This document shows positions 40,446 through 50,234 of a DNA stretch of 64,000 nucleotides, piece by piece. The translations under genes and the position numbers were made by a program. The notes below the pieces were generated by a model that had not been told where the DNA came from, did not search any database, and saw only the letters and a program-made list of their open reading frames with translations. Origin of the DNA: Bradysia coprophila (lineage: Eukaryota; Arthropoda; Insecta; Diptera; Sciaridae); contig NW_023503372.1 in the NCBI RefSeq assembly GCF_014529535.1, forward strand, positions 5,312,988-5,376,987. Reading direction: 5' to 3'. Every line of letters starts with the position of its first letter. Position 1 is the stretch's first letter.

Positions 40446-43330
40446 ATGTTTTGTCAGAGATCACCGTTTCATAAACATCCAGAAGTGGAAGATCATTTAA
40501 AGAAACAGGTAGACGCAACACAGGTCAGTAAATTCACAAATCCAAGTTATTTATGAGAATTATTTCACAATAAAATGAAAAAACTAATCTTTCTACACGA
40601 CAATCAATACGAACGATACGAAGACACCGCTGACACTTCAATTATAGCATCATCGTTACCATAGAGGGTGTTACGTACAAGTTTGCGTTATGATTTCATG
40701 CGTTAGCGAACAGTGTTGCTCGATTTTAAATGATTGGGTGTTTTGTATGGGGAATATTTTGTCGGTTAAAATTAATGCTGCATGTGAAAGAAGAGCTATT
40801 TAAGGATAGAAAATCATTTTATGCAGCTCAGCATCATAATGTTCAAAATTTGCAAACTTTAGATGCCTCTGTTGCATAAATCGTTGTATGAGTCTCTGTC
40901 CAAAGCAAGGTTCTGAAAAAACAGGTTTAGACCAAGGTTCTGAAAGAACAGGTTGAGGCAGCCACGAAGGCGGGTGACACCGAAATTGATAAACACACTC
41001 AGTACATATTGTGTGAGAAATCAACTTGAAGAAAATGTTTTTTTTAGGAAAATTAGGAATTTTGTTTTTGTTAAGTTCCCCTTTTCATAAAACTTCGTAA
41101 TTTGTGTGTCACCGCCTTCATGATCAACTCAGAGTTGTCTTAACCTGTTCTTTCAGAACCTTGGTCCAAAGTACTTTATTAGGCTCACGATGTACAGGCC
41201 TGCGGTACTTTGCACTCGATGTCGTAAATAATCATTTCGCAACACTAGGATGCAAAAATCAATTGAAACTTTCTTACAACATGGTCTTTGGCGAGTGTGA
41301 TGAAACCCCTTGGTTTTGGCTCTTCGGTGCTACCGCACCTATTGTGAACGATTCATGGATATTTCCATAGAGTTACACTTCAGAGATGACATGGAGGCGC
41401 TGCTATTTTCAAACATCTTTACACACGTTCGCTGGGAGAATGAGTGGCGCTGAGAAAGTAGGACATTGAAAGTATTCTGTAACATGAACGTAAAAATATC
41501 GTTAAGAAAGTTTTTGGGGCACTGTAAGGCTCACTGCCCAGGGCGCTGCAAATCAGAGTGAAGTTAAGTAAGAAAATAAGGTTAACGATAATTGTACGGA
41601 TTTTGACACAAAAAATTCACATCCTGTGATGATTGTCGTCACTGTGACGATGCGATGTGGTAGATCATCAGAACAAGTGTTCTACCGTTCATCTAATAAA
41701 ATTGCGTTCTCCTCCCCTAAGTTTACAGCTAAAAAGTATGTGTCTACTGTTCCAAAGGGTGTAACTATTTAGGCATATGAAATTCGTGGACTTTAAATGG
41801 ACTGGCCTCAAAGTAATTGATTAGGTGAATGTAAAGCGCCATATTCGCGATTTCCTCGAAGCAAAAAACGAAAAGTGTGAAACTCCTCACCACTGAATAT
41901 GTTAAATTATTTTGAAAAATAAAATTTGTAACATTTGTGCAGGTCCAACATCTGTTGGAGTGGCTATGTACCACTCCCAAAACAACTTGCATCCGTGTAA
42001 ATCTACTCCGAAGTTCAACAGACGACATAAAGAGTCTTTTGCTGGAGTCATTTAAGAAACACCATCCTTCTAGCAAATGTCCCAACATTTCTGCCATAAA
42101 AGATATTCCGGAAGTGATTCTGATTGATAATCTGAAGGAGTGCAACGATTTGGTAGCCATACCTGATGGAAAGGAAGTCGTTGTAGATGTTAGCTGTTCT
42201 GCGTCAATTTTGAGAGGTATTCCGTGAGCATAAAATCAAGAAAAACGTTCAATTCAGCTCAGCGTAAATTTTCGCAGGAGCTCATCTCTATGCACCAGGT
42301 GTTCTTTCTATGGAAACGAATACTGGTCTAAATGAGAACGTAAATATTTTTGCTGACATTGATGGAATATGCAAACGAGGTGCAACAACGTTTGAGTCTC
42401 CAAATAAACGTATTATTGCCACTGGTACCGTACTTATGCAACGCCATCAATTATTTCGCAATAACATGACTCCAAGGTACAATTTAGAATTTAAAGATTT
42501 CTATGACATGCCCTACCTACAGATTACAATATAATTCCAGCGGCATCGCTATCGAAATTAAATCGACGCTCTCGCAAGTTCCGTCCATTGGAGATTCATA
42601 TCTTCCTGCTGGAAGAGCAATGTTACAGAATTTACCTTCCGTAATTTGTGCACATGTGCTAAATCCAAAGCCGGGCGAAACGTTGTTGGATATGTGCGCT
42701 GCACCCGGGAATAAAACGTCTCATTTAGCCGAATTAATGAAAGACAAAGGCCTGATCATCGCAATCGATAAGACGCCGAACAAGCTGAAGATCCTTGAGG
42801 ACAAGATGAAGTCATACCAATTCAATTCAGTGAAATGTTTTGCGTATGACTCGACAAAATTACTGTCGGACGACGATTGTGGATATGATATCGTAGAACC
42901 ACCGTTTCCAAGTAATTGTTTCGATAAAATACTCCTGGATGCTCCATGTAGTGCATTGGGTAACCGGCCCGTACTTAGAAATGACATTTCGCCAAAGATG
43001 CTCAGATCGTATCCGGTCGTGCAAAAGAAGCTGTTCAAAACGGCAGTCGAGTTGCTGAAAAGGAATGGCATTCTGGTCTACAGCACATGCACGGTGACGA
43101 GTGCAGAAAATGAAGAGATTGTTGAGTGGGCTCTCAACAAATTTGATAATATCGAACTCATTTCCGCTGATCCACTGTTGGGTGGTCCCGGTTGGTCGGA
43201 TGTTGGATTGAGTGATGAACAAAGAATTTTGGTTCAACGTTTTGGGCCAGATCGAGATCGCCTGCGCTTGTGTGACGACATTTACTGCGACACTGTGGGC
43301 TTTTTTATTGCGAAATTTAGGAAAAGGTAA
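40446..43330 (+). CDS. NSUN6: NSUN6-type tRNA cytosine-C5 methyltransferase
   Basis: NSUN6 methylates C72 in the acceptor stem of certain tRNAs and some mRNAs. Exons: 40446-40523, 41943-42216, 42278-42476 and 42541-43330 (TAA stop), phases consistent, 446 aa against 469 in human. N-terminus: HPEVEDHLKK as in human RPEVENYLK. A PUA-type middle contains SILRGAHLYAPGVLS. The Rossmann-fold catalytic domain has motif I LDMCAAPGNKTSHLAEL, motif IV LLDAPCSALGNRP, motif VI VYSTCTVTSAENEE (both catalytic Cys present) and the end GFFIAKFRKR. The third intron has two possible acceptors 18 bp apart, both in frame (42522 and 42540); I prefer 42540 because the other leaves a 46-bp intron. Intron 1 is 1.4 kb and carries an inverted repeat. 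Confidence 0.95.
40900..41170. repeat. Inverted repeat in NSUN6 intron 1
   Basis: CCAAGGTTCTGAAAGAACAG (about 40932) recurs inverted as CTGTTCTTTCAGAACCTTGG (about 41143). The blocks GGCGGGTGACACC and GTGTCACCGCC also match, with a ~110-bp loop. Confidence 0.7.
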
Positions 43331-43359
43331 AAAAAATTGTTGAAAACGTTTTTGGAATG

Positions 43360-43365
43360 AATAAA
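43360..43365 (+). terminator. Polyadenylation signal of NSUN6
   Basis: AATAAA 29 nt after the stop codon. Confidence 0.65.
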
Positions 43366-43500
43366 ATGTTGAATGTGAAATTTCACCATTGGTTTTACAT
43401 TATGCTGGCATGTTAAACACTACAAAAATTCAAAAAAAAAATGTGTACGGACTAAGGAACATATTTACAGTTACTTTACAATTAATGTTTTCAATGGATT

Positions 43501-43861
43501 TTTTTGAAAAACATCCTACCGAAATCGGACGCATTTTCCAGTGGACTTTTAGGACTTCTTATGGTTGAAAACTTTAATTGCACATATTTCAGTGTGGATT
43601 AATTTTAAAACCAATAAGTCCCTATTCGGCTCAATAGTATATGTGATTACCCTGTACGGCTCGTGTAACTTTTGAAAAATTTTTGTAAGAAAAGTGCTAA
43701 TTTTCGGTTTTGAATCACCTCACACTAGCCACACAAGCTTCGTTTTTTTTTTGTGGAAAGTGGTTTAGGCTTCAAGGGTTGAAGTTCTTTCTATAAATAA
43801 ATCTATTATACAAAATTCCACTAGAAAATGGGTCCGATTTCGGTAGGCTGTTTTTCAAAAG
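43501..43861. mobile_element. TIR element, ~360 bp
   Basis: TTTGAAAAACATCCTACCGA, ATCGGACGCATTTTCCAGTGG at the left end is repeated inverted at 43818-43860 (CCACTAGAAAATGGGTCCGA, TTTCGGTAGGCTGTTTTTCAAA). About 43-bp arms, no transposase. Confidence 0.75.
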
Positions 43862-44195
43862 AATTCCTTTTTCGTAATCTAGGTAATCTAGGTAACCGCA
43901 CGAGTTCAACCTACTCCAAAGATGGTTCCTAGATTTTGGGATTCGAGGCAATTTCTCTAGCATTTCTCAACATCCATCAGGCTTTTCGGTGAATTTGGCT
44001 TATTCTCGACCGAACCAACCTGCTCTCCTCAACTTCCATCAGGTTTTTCTGTCAAAGTTTACTTCTAAAGAAACTGACGATATTAGTAACAAGAAACTCT
44101 CAAAGGGTGTTCACTTCCCAAATAACTGATATTGTTATTCTGGGCCTATAGTATGGGGCAATTAGAAATTTTTATATGGAAGACATCGCAAAAAT

Positions 44196-44945
44196 TGGAA
44201 CAAAAGCGGACTCGACGGTTTTCGATAGGCTTTGGGGTCCTCTATAACCTCCCAAAAGTCTCTTTTGAAAAAATGTCAGGGAATTGAAAAAATCGAGAAA
44301 AACCGAAAAAAGTAAGGCTAAGTGTAAGCATTTTTTCGATGTTCCACCAAAACCCGAGTTTCCAAAATTTTTCTTGAAAATCTATTTTCACCTCATTCCA
44401 GATACCCCAAAGTATCCAAAACAAGTTAAAACCAGAAAAAACAAATTTTTACTCGCGAGAAATGAATTTTTAAAGTCAAAATTTCATGAAAAAATCGACT
44501 TCCGCGAAACAAAACTTTGACTTTATACCGCCATATAAACATCTTTGGACTATCCTGAACACTTTATAAGCAACGTGTCATAACTTTTTTTCAGAAACAA
44601 AATTTTTTCTCGCATGTCGAAAATTTGCTTACATGCTGAAAAATGGCCGCCTCAAAGAATATTCCATGCAAGTTTTTCGATAATTTTGTTCGACGATTAT
44701 TGTTAAAATGAGTGAATATCGGTTGCAAATGAATTATAATTGTTTGATAACTAGTAAAAAATAGTTTTTAAAGGTTTTTGTGGAAAGTAGGTATTAAATG
44801 TAGGCCAATTCCACGAATTGGTTTTTCGGTTTTTCTTGATTTTTTCAATTCCCTGACATTTTTTCGAAAGGGACTTTTGGGAGGTTATAGAGGACCCCAA
44901 AGCCTATCGAAAACCGTCGGGTCCGCTTTTGTTCCAAAAAACGCA
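44196..44945. mobile_element. TIR element, ~750 bp with ~135-bp terminal repeats
   Basis: The arms at 44196-44325 and 44815-44945 are reverse complements with few mismatches. Shared blocks: TTGGAACAAAAGCGGACTCG, GATAGGCTTTGGGGTCCTCT, ATAACCTCCCAAAAGTC and ATGTCAGGGAATTGAAAAAA. The interior has no recognisable transposase, so it is a non-autonomous element. Confidence 0.85.
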
Positions 44946-45568
44946 AAAAATTTATCAAAGAAAATTTTAACTATAAAAATTTGCGTCTTAAGTGGTAGAG
45001 GTCTGTAAACGAAAACCACTTTCAAGAAAACGTAGTCGCAAATGTATAAGACCTTAGTACTTCGTACGGGTCTAGACTCCAGTCCAGACACATGTTCGAT
45101 GCAAGTGTAGTTAATAAAGCGTGTAAACATCTCAATATTAAGACTATATTTTTACAATATTTACATAAAAAATTGAATGCTAACAGAAGGAATCCATATT
45201 CAAGGTCTTTAATTCAGCCATGTGAGCGATCTGATCATTGTAAATTAATTCATTTTAAAATTCAATCAGGAATTTACATTAGTAAATACAAATTTGCTCT
45301 AAACGACTGAGATAAATTAAATTCCAATAGTGAAATGAATATAATAGTCAGTTTGCTCATCTAAAAACAGATTTTGCCTCATTATATTCGTTTGAATATG
45401 GAGGAAATAGTTTTGACGGTAAGTAAAAAGTAACAATTCCAAATGAGAGCAAGCTCAAGATTTAATTTTCAAGAGCTCTGCTAGAATTCACTAGAAAAAT
45501 TACTTGTCCGCTTGCTCTGCCAGGGTCTATGACACATTGACAGAAGAAACTTAGAGATTTTGGTTTAC
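44946..45568. other. Intergenic spacer
   Basis: AT-rich, no supported gene or repeat. Confidence 0.35.
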
Positions 45569-45725
45569 CCAACGCACTTCAAGCATGTGTGGTACTCTAA
45601 ATAGAGTACTGAAACTGGACAGTGTATCATACAAACGCAAAACACTGTAAAATTATTTTCATGTAAAATAGAGTACTTTCTGCAGCTGACCACTATGATC
45701 ACTCATGCAGCTGGAAGTGCGTTAA
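45569..45725. mobile_element. MITE copy 3 of the AACGCACTTCAAG family
   Basis: Left end CCAACGCACTTCAAGCATG, interior GGTACTCTAAATAGAGTACT and ACAGTGTATCATACAAA, right end GAAGTGCGTTAA. The left half matches copies 2 and 4; the right end is degenerate. Confidence 0.8.
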
Positions 45726-45736
45726 TTTACCGGAAA

Positions 45737-45890
45737 GGGGCCGTCCATAAAGGACGTCCGCGATTTTTCTGGAATTTTAGACCCCCCTCCCCCCTTGTCC
45801 GCACTTTTCCACTACACAAATGTATGGCGGTCACACTTTGGCGAACCCCCCCTCACCCCCATAGAGCGGACGTCCTTTATGGATGGCCCC
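45737..45890. mobile_element. MITE with GGGGCCGTCCATAAAGGACG ends
   Basis: 154 bp with terminal inverted repeats GGGGCCGTCCATAAAGGACG and CGTCCTTTATGGATGGCCCC, continuing to CCG/CGG. Inside it is C-rich (CCCCCTCCCCCC and CCCCCCCTCACCCCC). Similar ends are, as I recall, common in insect genomes. It sits just 11 bp from the right end of the preceding MITE. Confidence 0.85.
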
Positions 45891-46039
45891 AAACAGCGAT
45901 ATTCGTATTATGAAAATCAACTGAGAAAATTTTTGTTTTGTTCGACACACTAAAAAGATCCGAAAAAGCAGCAAAAGCGACCAGCCAAACCAATAAAGCT
46001 TCTTTTTATTTATTATTTAATTGTATTCTTTAATATTGC

Positions 46040-46300
46040 ACGACTATACGGCATGGTACCATGGTATACACTTGTTTATTCATTCCAGTGTCATCATCCA
46101 AAAACATAAAAATATATTAGCTCAAGTTCAATCCCGTAAAGAGTGTTTTTCGGTGTTTACTCACTTTATACCTGTGATTACTATTGTTATGTGATTATCA
46201 TGTACAGCTTCAACCAAATATTACGTAAAACAATTTCGCTGAAAGAGCTTTCAGCAGCGAATTGCGTGTCGTGTTCTCCAAATGGTAAATATTGAAATGA
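46040..46300. repeat. Duplicated noncoding segment, copy A
   Basis: Blocks CAGTGTCATCATCCAAAAAC, ATTACGTAAAACAA and CCAAATGGTAAAT occur in the same order and spacing at 49080-49320. It ends in a GTAAAT donor-like site, so it may contain a noncoding first exon. Confidence 0.6.
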
Positions 46301-46510
46301 TACATTTTTTTGACTATACTTTAGTAGTTACTAAGAACTGAATCATTGATGACCGTGATATTTCTTTCATAATTCAGACAATTACTAAAAGTTCAGTAAA
46401 ATAAGCTCATCATAAGTTTTCGTTTTTTGATGAGTGTTCTTTGTTCCATCTTTGTTTCATTCATTCCACATGTAGTCCACATGCGAATCTCTTTAAGTTT
46501 CCTCGGTTAA

Positions 46511-46681
46511 TCCAACGCACTTCAAGCAAGCTTGAGTGCTTTTCTGAATTTACTGAAACTGGACAGTGTATCAATATCAAATAAATTTTTGCACTGTAAA
46601 AAAATCTGAAAAAAAAATCATACAAAATAGTACTCTATTTGGCAGCTGTCACTAGAAGCACTTTTGCTTGAAGTGCGTTGG
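46511..46681. mobile_element. MITE copy 4 of the AACGCACTTCAAG family
   Basis: 171 bp, ends CCAACGCACTTCAAGCAAGC and CTTTTGCTTGAAGTGCGTTGG, TTAA on both sides, with the CGG and TCACAT neighbours shared with copy 2. Interior ACTGGACAGTGTATCAATAT and AGTACTCTATTTGGCAGCTG match the family. Confidence 0.88.
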
Positions 46682-46699
46682 TTAATCACATAAAAACTT

Positions 46700-47470
46700 G
46701 TGTTGAGTTTATTTTTAGTTTAACGACCAATCTTTGAATCTCTTGCCGAACGCAATTCAGTAATTGGTGCGTGTTAAAAATATTCGATTTTGAAAACATT
46801 TCAACTGTTGATTATGAGTTGCTAGAATCAAGACTGTAAATTTGGGTAAGTGATTTTTTTCTTGAATCGACTTCCGCTTCCTATTCAGTATTCATTTTAC
46901 AAAGAGAAACGACGGTTTTGTCTGATTCTAGGGAAAAAAAAATTGAAATTGATATGCGGCATTGCTTCGGTTCAGTTACCAATAATATATCTAATTGCTA
47001 AATCAGAAAATTGGAGGTTATATTTCAGTTGTTAAAACGAGATATTATAATATTCAAAACAGTGCTAAGGTGAATGCTTGGAATTATCTGTCGACTAAAA
47101 ATATAATTTTTCTATAACGCCAATTATAACATAAACGGAAAGTCGTTGCCCCGGAATTTATTTACCTACTCACGACGTCAATTCTATTTGTATTTTTATT
47201 GTTTAATTGATATATCATCAGACATCAGATTAAACAGTCGTCAAAACAATTTATCAAAAAACCATTTACCTTCATCATTAATATGTTTGATAATTACATT
47301 ATACTTCATTGCAAATCATTAACACATTTTCAAAATGATCCCTGAATATTCCGGCCGGTATCTTTCAAACGGACAGCTTATCACCATATGTGATATCATC
47401 ATAGTAATGTACCTGTGTTTTGTGTAAAATTGTCATCACTTATCACTGTTAAAGAGTCAAACTGACTTAA
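46700..47470. other. Spacer, upstream of the trypsin-fold gene
   Basis: No coding exon supported. About 47140-47340 resembles 51500-51700 block by block (TCATCAGA-AGATTAAA, CAATTTATCAA, GATAATTACA, TTCATTGCAAAT), forming part of the duplicated segment. Confidence 0.45.
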
Positions 47471-47640
47471 TACTTACTTACTTAGGAGGACACAACAACC
47501 TGTTATTGGTTTTGGCCTCCTCTAGAATTCTTCTCCAGTCAGACCTTTTCCCCGCCAATGCTCCCCAATCGCTCACTCTTAGTGGTTTCAGATCCGACTT
47601 GTAGTGCTCTCGCAGTTGGGGTTTTTTGACCTCAGCATAT
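47471..47640 (-). mobile_element. 5'-truncated non-LTR retrotransposon fragment
   Basis: On the minus strand the segment ends in an open frame. It reads ...VSDWGALAGKRSDWRRILEE and then AKTNNRLLCPPK-stop, the sort of C-terminus seen in non-LTR reverse transcriptase ORFs. A TAAG-type simple-repeat tail follows (CTTACTTACTTA on the plus strand). Only the last ~170 bp are present. The corresponding place in the duplicate near 51700 lacks it, so it inserted after the duplication. Confidence 0.75.
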
Positions 47641-47885
47641 CATAAAAAGACAAATAAAAACCTGGAGTGGCTTTTTCTGATACAGACTATGTCTTCCATG
47701 CTATGGATTCGCTATTGAAAATCTCATGGGTGTTTCATTTCCTTTTAATGGTTTCGTTGGAAATGGTAGACTATAAAAATTTCCATTCCGTCATCCATCA
47801 AATCAATCGCATATTCAATAGCATTTGCTGTATTTTCTACTCTGAACAAAAACAGCATTCCACTGTTAGTACGACTGTTGAAGAG

Positions 47886-48662
47886 ATGTTGTCACTCACA
47901 CCAATTTTTACTGTGATTTTATTCCTTTCAACTGCCAGAACCGATGACCAGACTTCGAACGAACCGTTTCATTGGTCAGCTTTGATAACACCCCAATTCG
48001 ATGGCAGTGGACAATGGAATTGCAGTGGCGCCTATATTGGTAAGAAGCATGTGATTACATCAGGCGTATGTTTGCAAGGATATTCAAAGTTCAGGATTAG
48101 GCTTGGTGCATATTATGTTCATCATCATGAGTCCAACGTAACGAGATTGGAGTTTAAATACGATCATGTCGTTCGAACAAACATTGGCTCCAAACATGAT
48201 TCCTCCGATAATAGATTGACGATAATCCGACTGGATGAAGATCCAACCCTTTCCCTTGGCGAATATATTCAACCAATTTCTTTGCCATCGGAACCTACAC
48301 TCGTTCAACTGAACGATGCTCTTGACTCGAATTCAAGCGTGCTAGTCTGGGTTCAGAATAAAACCTGTGACCTGACACAACAAGCGTTAAACGTGAATGT
48401 TCTGCTATTCGTGGATTGTCTGACTCTTCGTCCAGAAGTTAATATTCACACCGAGTTATGTGCAGCTGGAGATAGATTTGACGGCAAATATCTGTATTTA
48501 TGTCCGAATATTGGTTTTGGTCCGCTTCTCGTAACTGGGGGAAATAACTTGATGTTGATCGGCATTGGTATAGATAATTGCGTTGAAGACAAACCGCAGA
48601 CATTCATCAGAATTAATGGATATTGGAAATGGATCAATGAAGTCCAGTCGTATGTGGATTGA
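47886..48662 (+). CDS. Secreted serine protease homologue, catalytic triad lost
   Basis: Single-exon product of 258 aa with signal peptide MLSLTPIFTVILFLSTA (1-17) and a chymotrypsin-like fold: FHWSALITP, GSGQWNCSGAYIGKKHVITSGVC, FRIRLGAYYVHHHES, LTIIRLDEDPTLSLGEYIQPI, ELCAAGDRF, CPNIGFGPLLV, INGYWKWINEV. The active site is gone. The TAAHC histidine is Val61 (TSGVC), the DIALL aspartate is not kept (RLTII), and GDSGGP has become NIGFGP, so Gly replaces the nucleophilic Ser. It is therefore a non-enzymatic SPH; known SPHs act as clotting or immune cofactors, but its role here is unknown. I start at 47886 because it opens the signal peptide; an upstream in-frame ATG at 47667 would bury it. The canonical RxxGG activation site is absent. 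Confidence 0.85.
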   Translation: MLSLTPIFTVILFLSTARTDDQTSNEPFHWSALITPQFDGSGQWNCSGAYIGKKHVITSGVCLQGYSKFRIRLGAYYVHHHESNVTRLEFKYDHVVRTNIGSKHDSSDNRLTIIRLDEDPTLSLGEYIQPISLPSEPTLVQLNDALDSNSSVLVWVQNKTCDLTQQALNVNVLLFVDCLTLRPEVNIHTELCAAGDRFDGKYLYLCPNIGFGPLLVTGGNNLMLIGIGIDNCVEDKPQTFIRINGYWKWINEVQSYVD

Positions 48663-49561
48663 ATGACGAATATATAAAAAAAAGTAATGCAACTAGCACT
48701 GGGCTTCCGGACCTATCTCGCGTTCGCACTGATTAAAGCCATTCCTTTGACAGGATAAAATTTGCTTTTAAGGAAATGTTTTTGTGAGAGTAAATCATCT
48801 GTCATCAACAAGAATAAACGATGACCTCCAGATAACGTTGTCTTATTTAGCAAAATGCATTTTTAAACAATTGAAGTAACAGATTTGAATTATACACTAA
48901 GCGATTGAAGAAACGAAGTAATAGATTTTGATTAAATTTTTATAGAAGGAAAACCCGAAATTGGCATGTTAAGAGAGTGTGCAAAATAAATACGAAACAT
49001 TTCATCTTCTTATGGTTCATATCTTCACAGCTACGAACTTTTTAATAGAGTTTTATAACTCAATTATACCGTAAGATCACGGTAAACATATGGTTACTCA
49101 TTCCGTGTCATCATCCAAACACATTAAACAACTTAGGTTCATTCAATTCACAAAAAAAAACCGCTGTGTTACTAATTACTCGTTACGACTTCTATTCATT
49201 GTCATTGTTGTGTGTGATTGTTACAACTCGTATTACGTAAAACAAAAATTTTCGCTCAAAAATTGATCAACCATGAATTACTTACGTGTACTTCAAATGG
49301 TAAATAATTGAAAAAGAGAAAACTTTTGCAACCACGACTGTACAGGTTTATGTTTACTACTTATTATCAACATTGAAGATGTAGCATTGCAATGAATGCA
49401 GGTGGCCGTGACCTCTCTTTGATGGTTTAGATGGATTGCCAATTATCGATTAGTTAATAGTTAGTCTTTGATTTTTTTCGCTGAAATTTTAACCGCACTC
49501 GAATGTGAATTGATAAATAAAATATAGGTTTGCGCTTTGGGTTGAAGTATTTCCGGCTAGT
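48663..49561. other. Spacer including duplicated segment copy B
   Basis: AATAAA at 48813 may serve the preceding gene. Two copies of the dispersed GAAGTAACAGATTTG word lie at about 48872 and 48910. 49080-49320 is copy B of the segment at 46040-46300. No gene seen. Confidence 0.5.
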
Positions 49562-50234
49562 AGTAATTTCGCGCCGTATGGGCGCGAAATTACACTATTA
49601 AAGTAGGAATCTCGCGCCACGCGAAATTCCTACTTTATTAGTGTAATTTCGCGCCCATAAGGAATTTCTTGCTGGTAGGAATCTCGCAACGTCTCAGTTG
49701 CGATGCAGGCATCCTAACATTTTGTAAAAGGAAAATCCAATTTTTCTGAGTGATACCGGTATCCTTGATGCAAAATATGTGTATCTCAGTTGGGATACCG
49801 GCATCCTAACGTTTTGTAAAAGAAAAATCCACACTTTCTATGTCGGGATACCGGTATCCTTGATACATAATACGTGTATCTCAGTTGGGATACCGGCATC
49901 CTAACGTTTTGTAAAAGGAAAATCCACACTTTCTAAGGATACCGGTATCCCTGATACAAAATACGTGTATCTCAGGTGGGATACCGGTATCCTAACGTTT
50001 TGTAAAAGGAAAAACCATACTTTCTAAGGATACCGGTATCCCTGATACAAAGCTCTAGGGTGTTAGAATAAAATTCGCATCAGCAAAATTTATGTGCCTG
50101 ATACTCAACTGAATCTACCGCCAATTTATCGCCAGGTACTCGTAAAAATTCTCTAAATCAAGTTAGCCATTGAAAAATGTATGGGCGCGAAATTCCACTA
50201 TAATATGTGTAATCTCGCGCGGCGCGAAATTACT
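49562..50234. mobile_element. Element with AGTAATTTCGCGCCG ends and an internal 92-bp minisatellite
   Basis: Perfect 15-bp terminal inverted repeats (AGTAATTTCGCGCCG at 49562, CGGCGCGAAATTACT at 50220). Each is followed by further GCGCGAAATT palindromes and a TAGTGTAAT-type spacer. The centre (49751-50065) holds just over three direct copies of a 91-94 bp unit, each with the palindrome GGATACCGGTATCC and the words ACGTGTATCTCAGTTGGGAT and CCTAACGTTTTGTAAAAGGA. No coding capacity. Confidence 0.85.

Noticed and set aside
42477..42522. 46-bp version of NSUN6 intron 3
   Set aside because: In frame, but shorter than the other introns here; the AG at 42540 gives 64 bp and also preserves the frame.
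42721..43237. Minus-strand frames over NSUN6 exon 4
   Set aside because: Shadows of a clearly conserved methyltransferase exon.
47667..47885. N-terminal extension of the serine protease homologue
   Set aside because: It would place the clear signal peptide at residue 74; the upstream part has no homology and overlaps the region next to the retrotransposon fragment.
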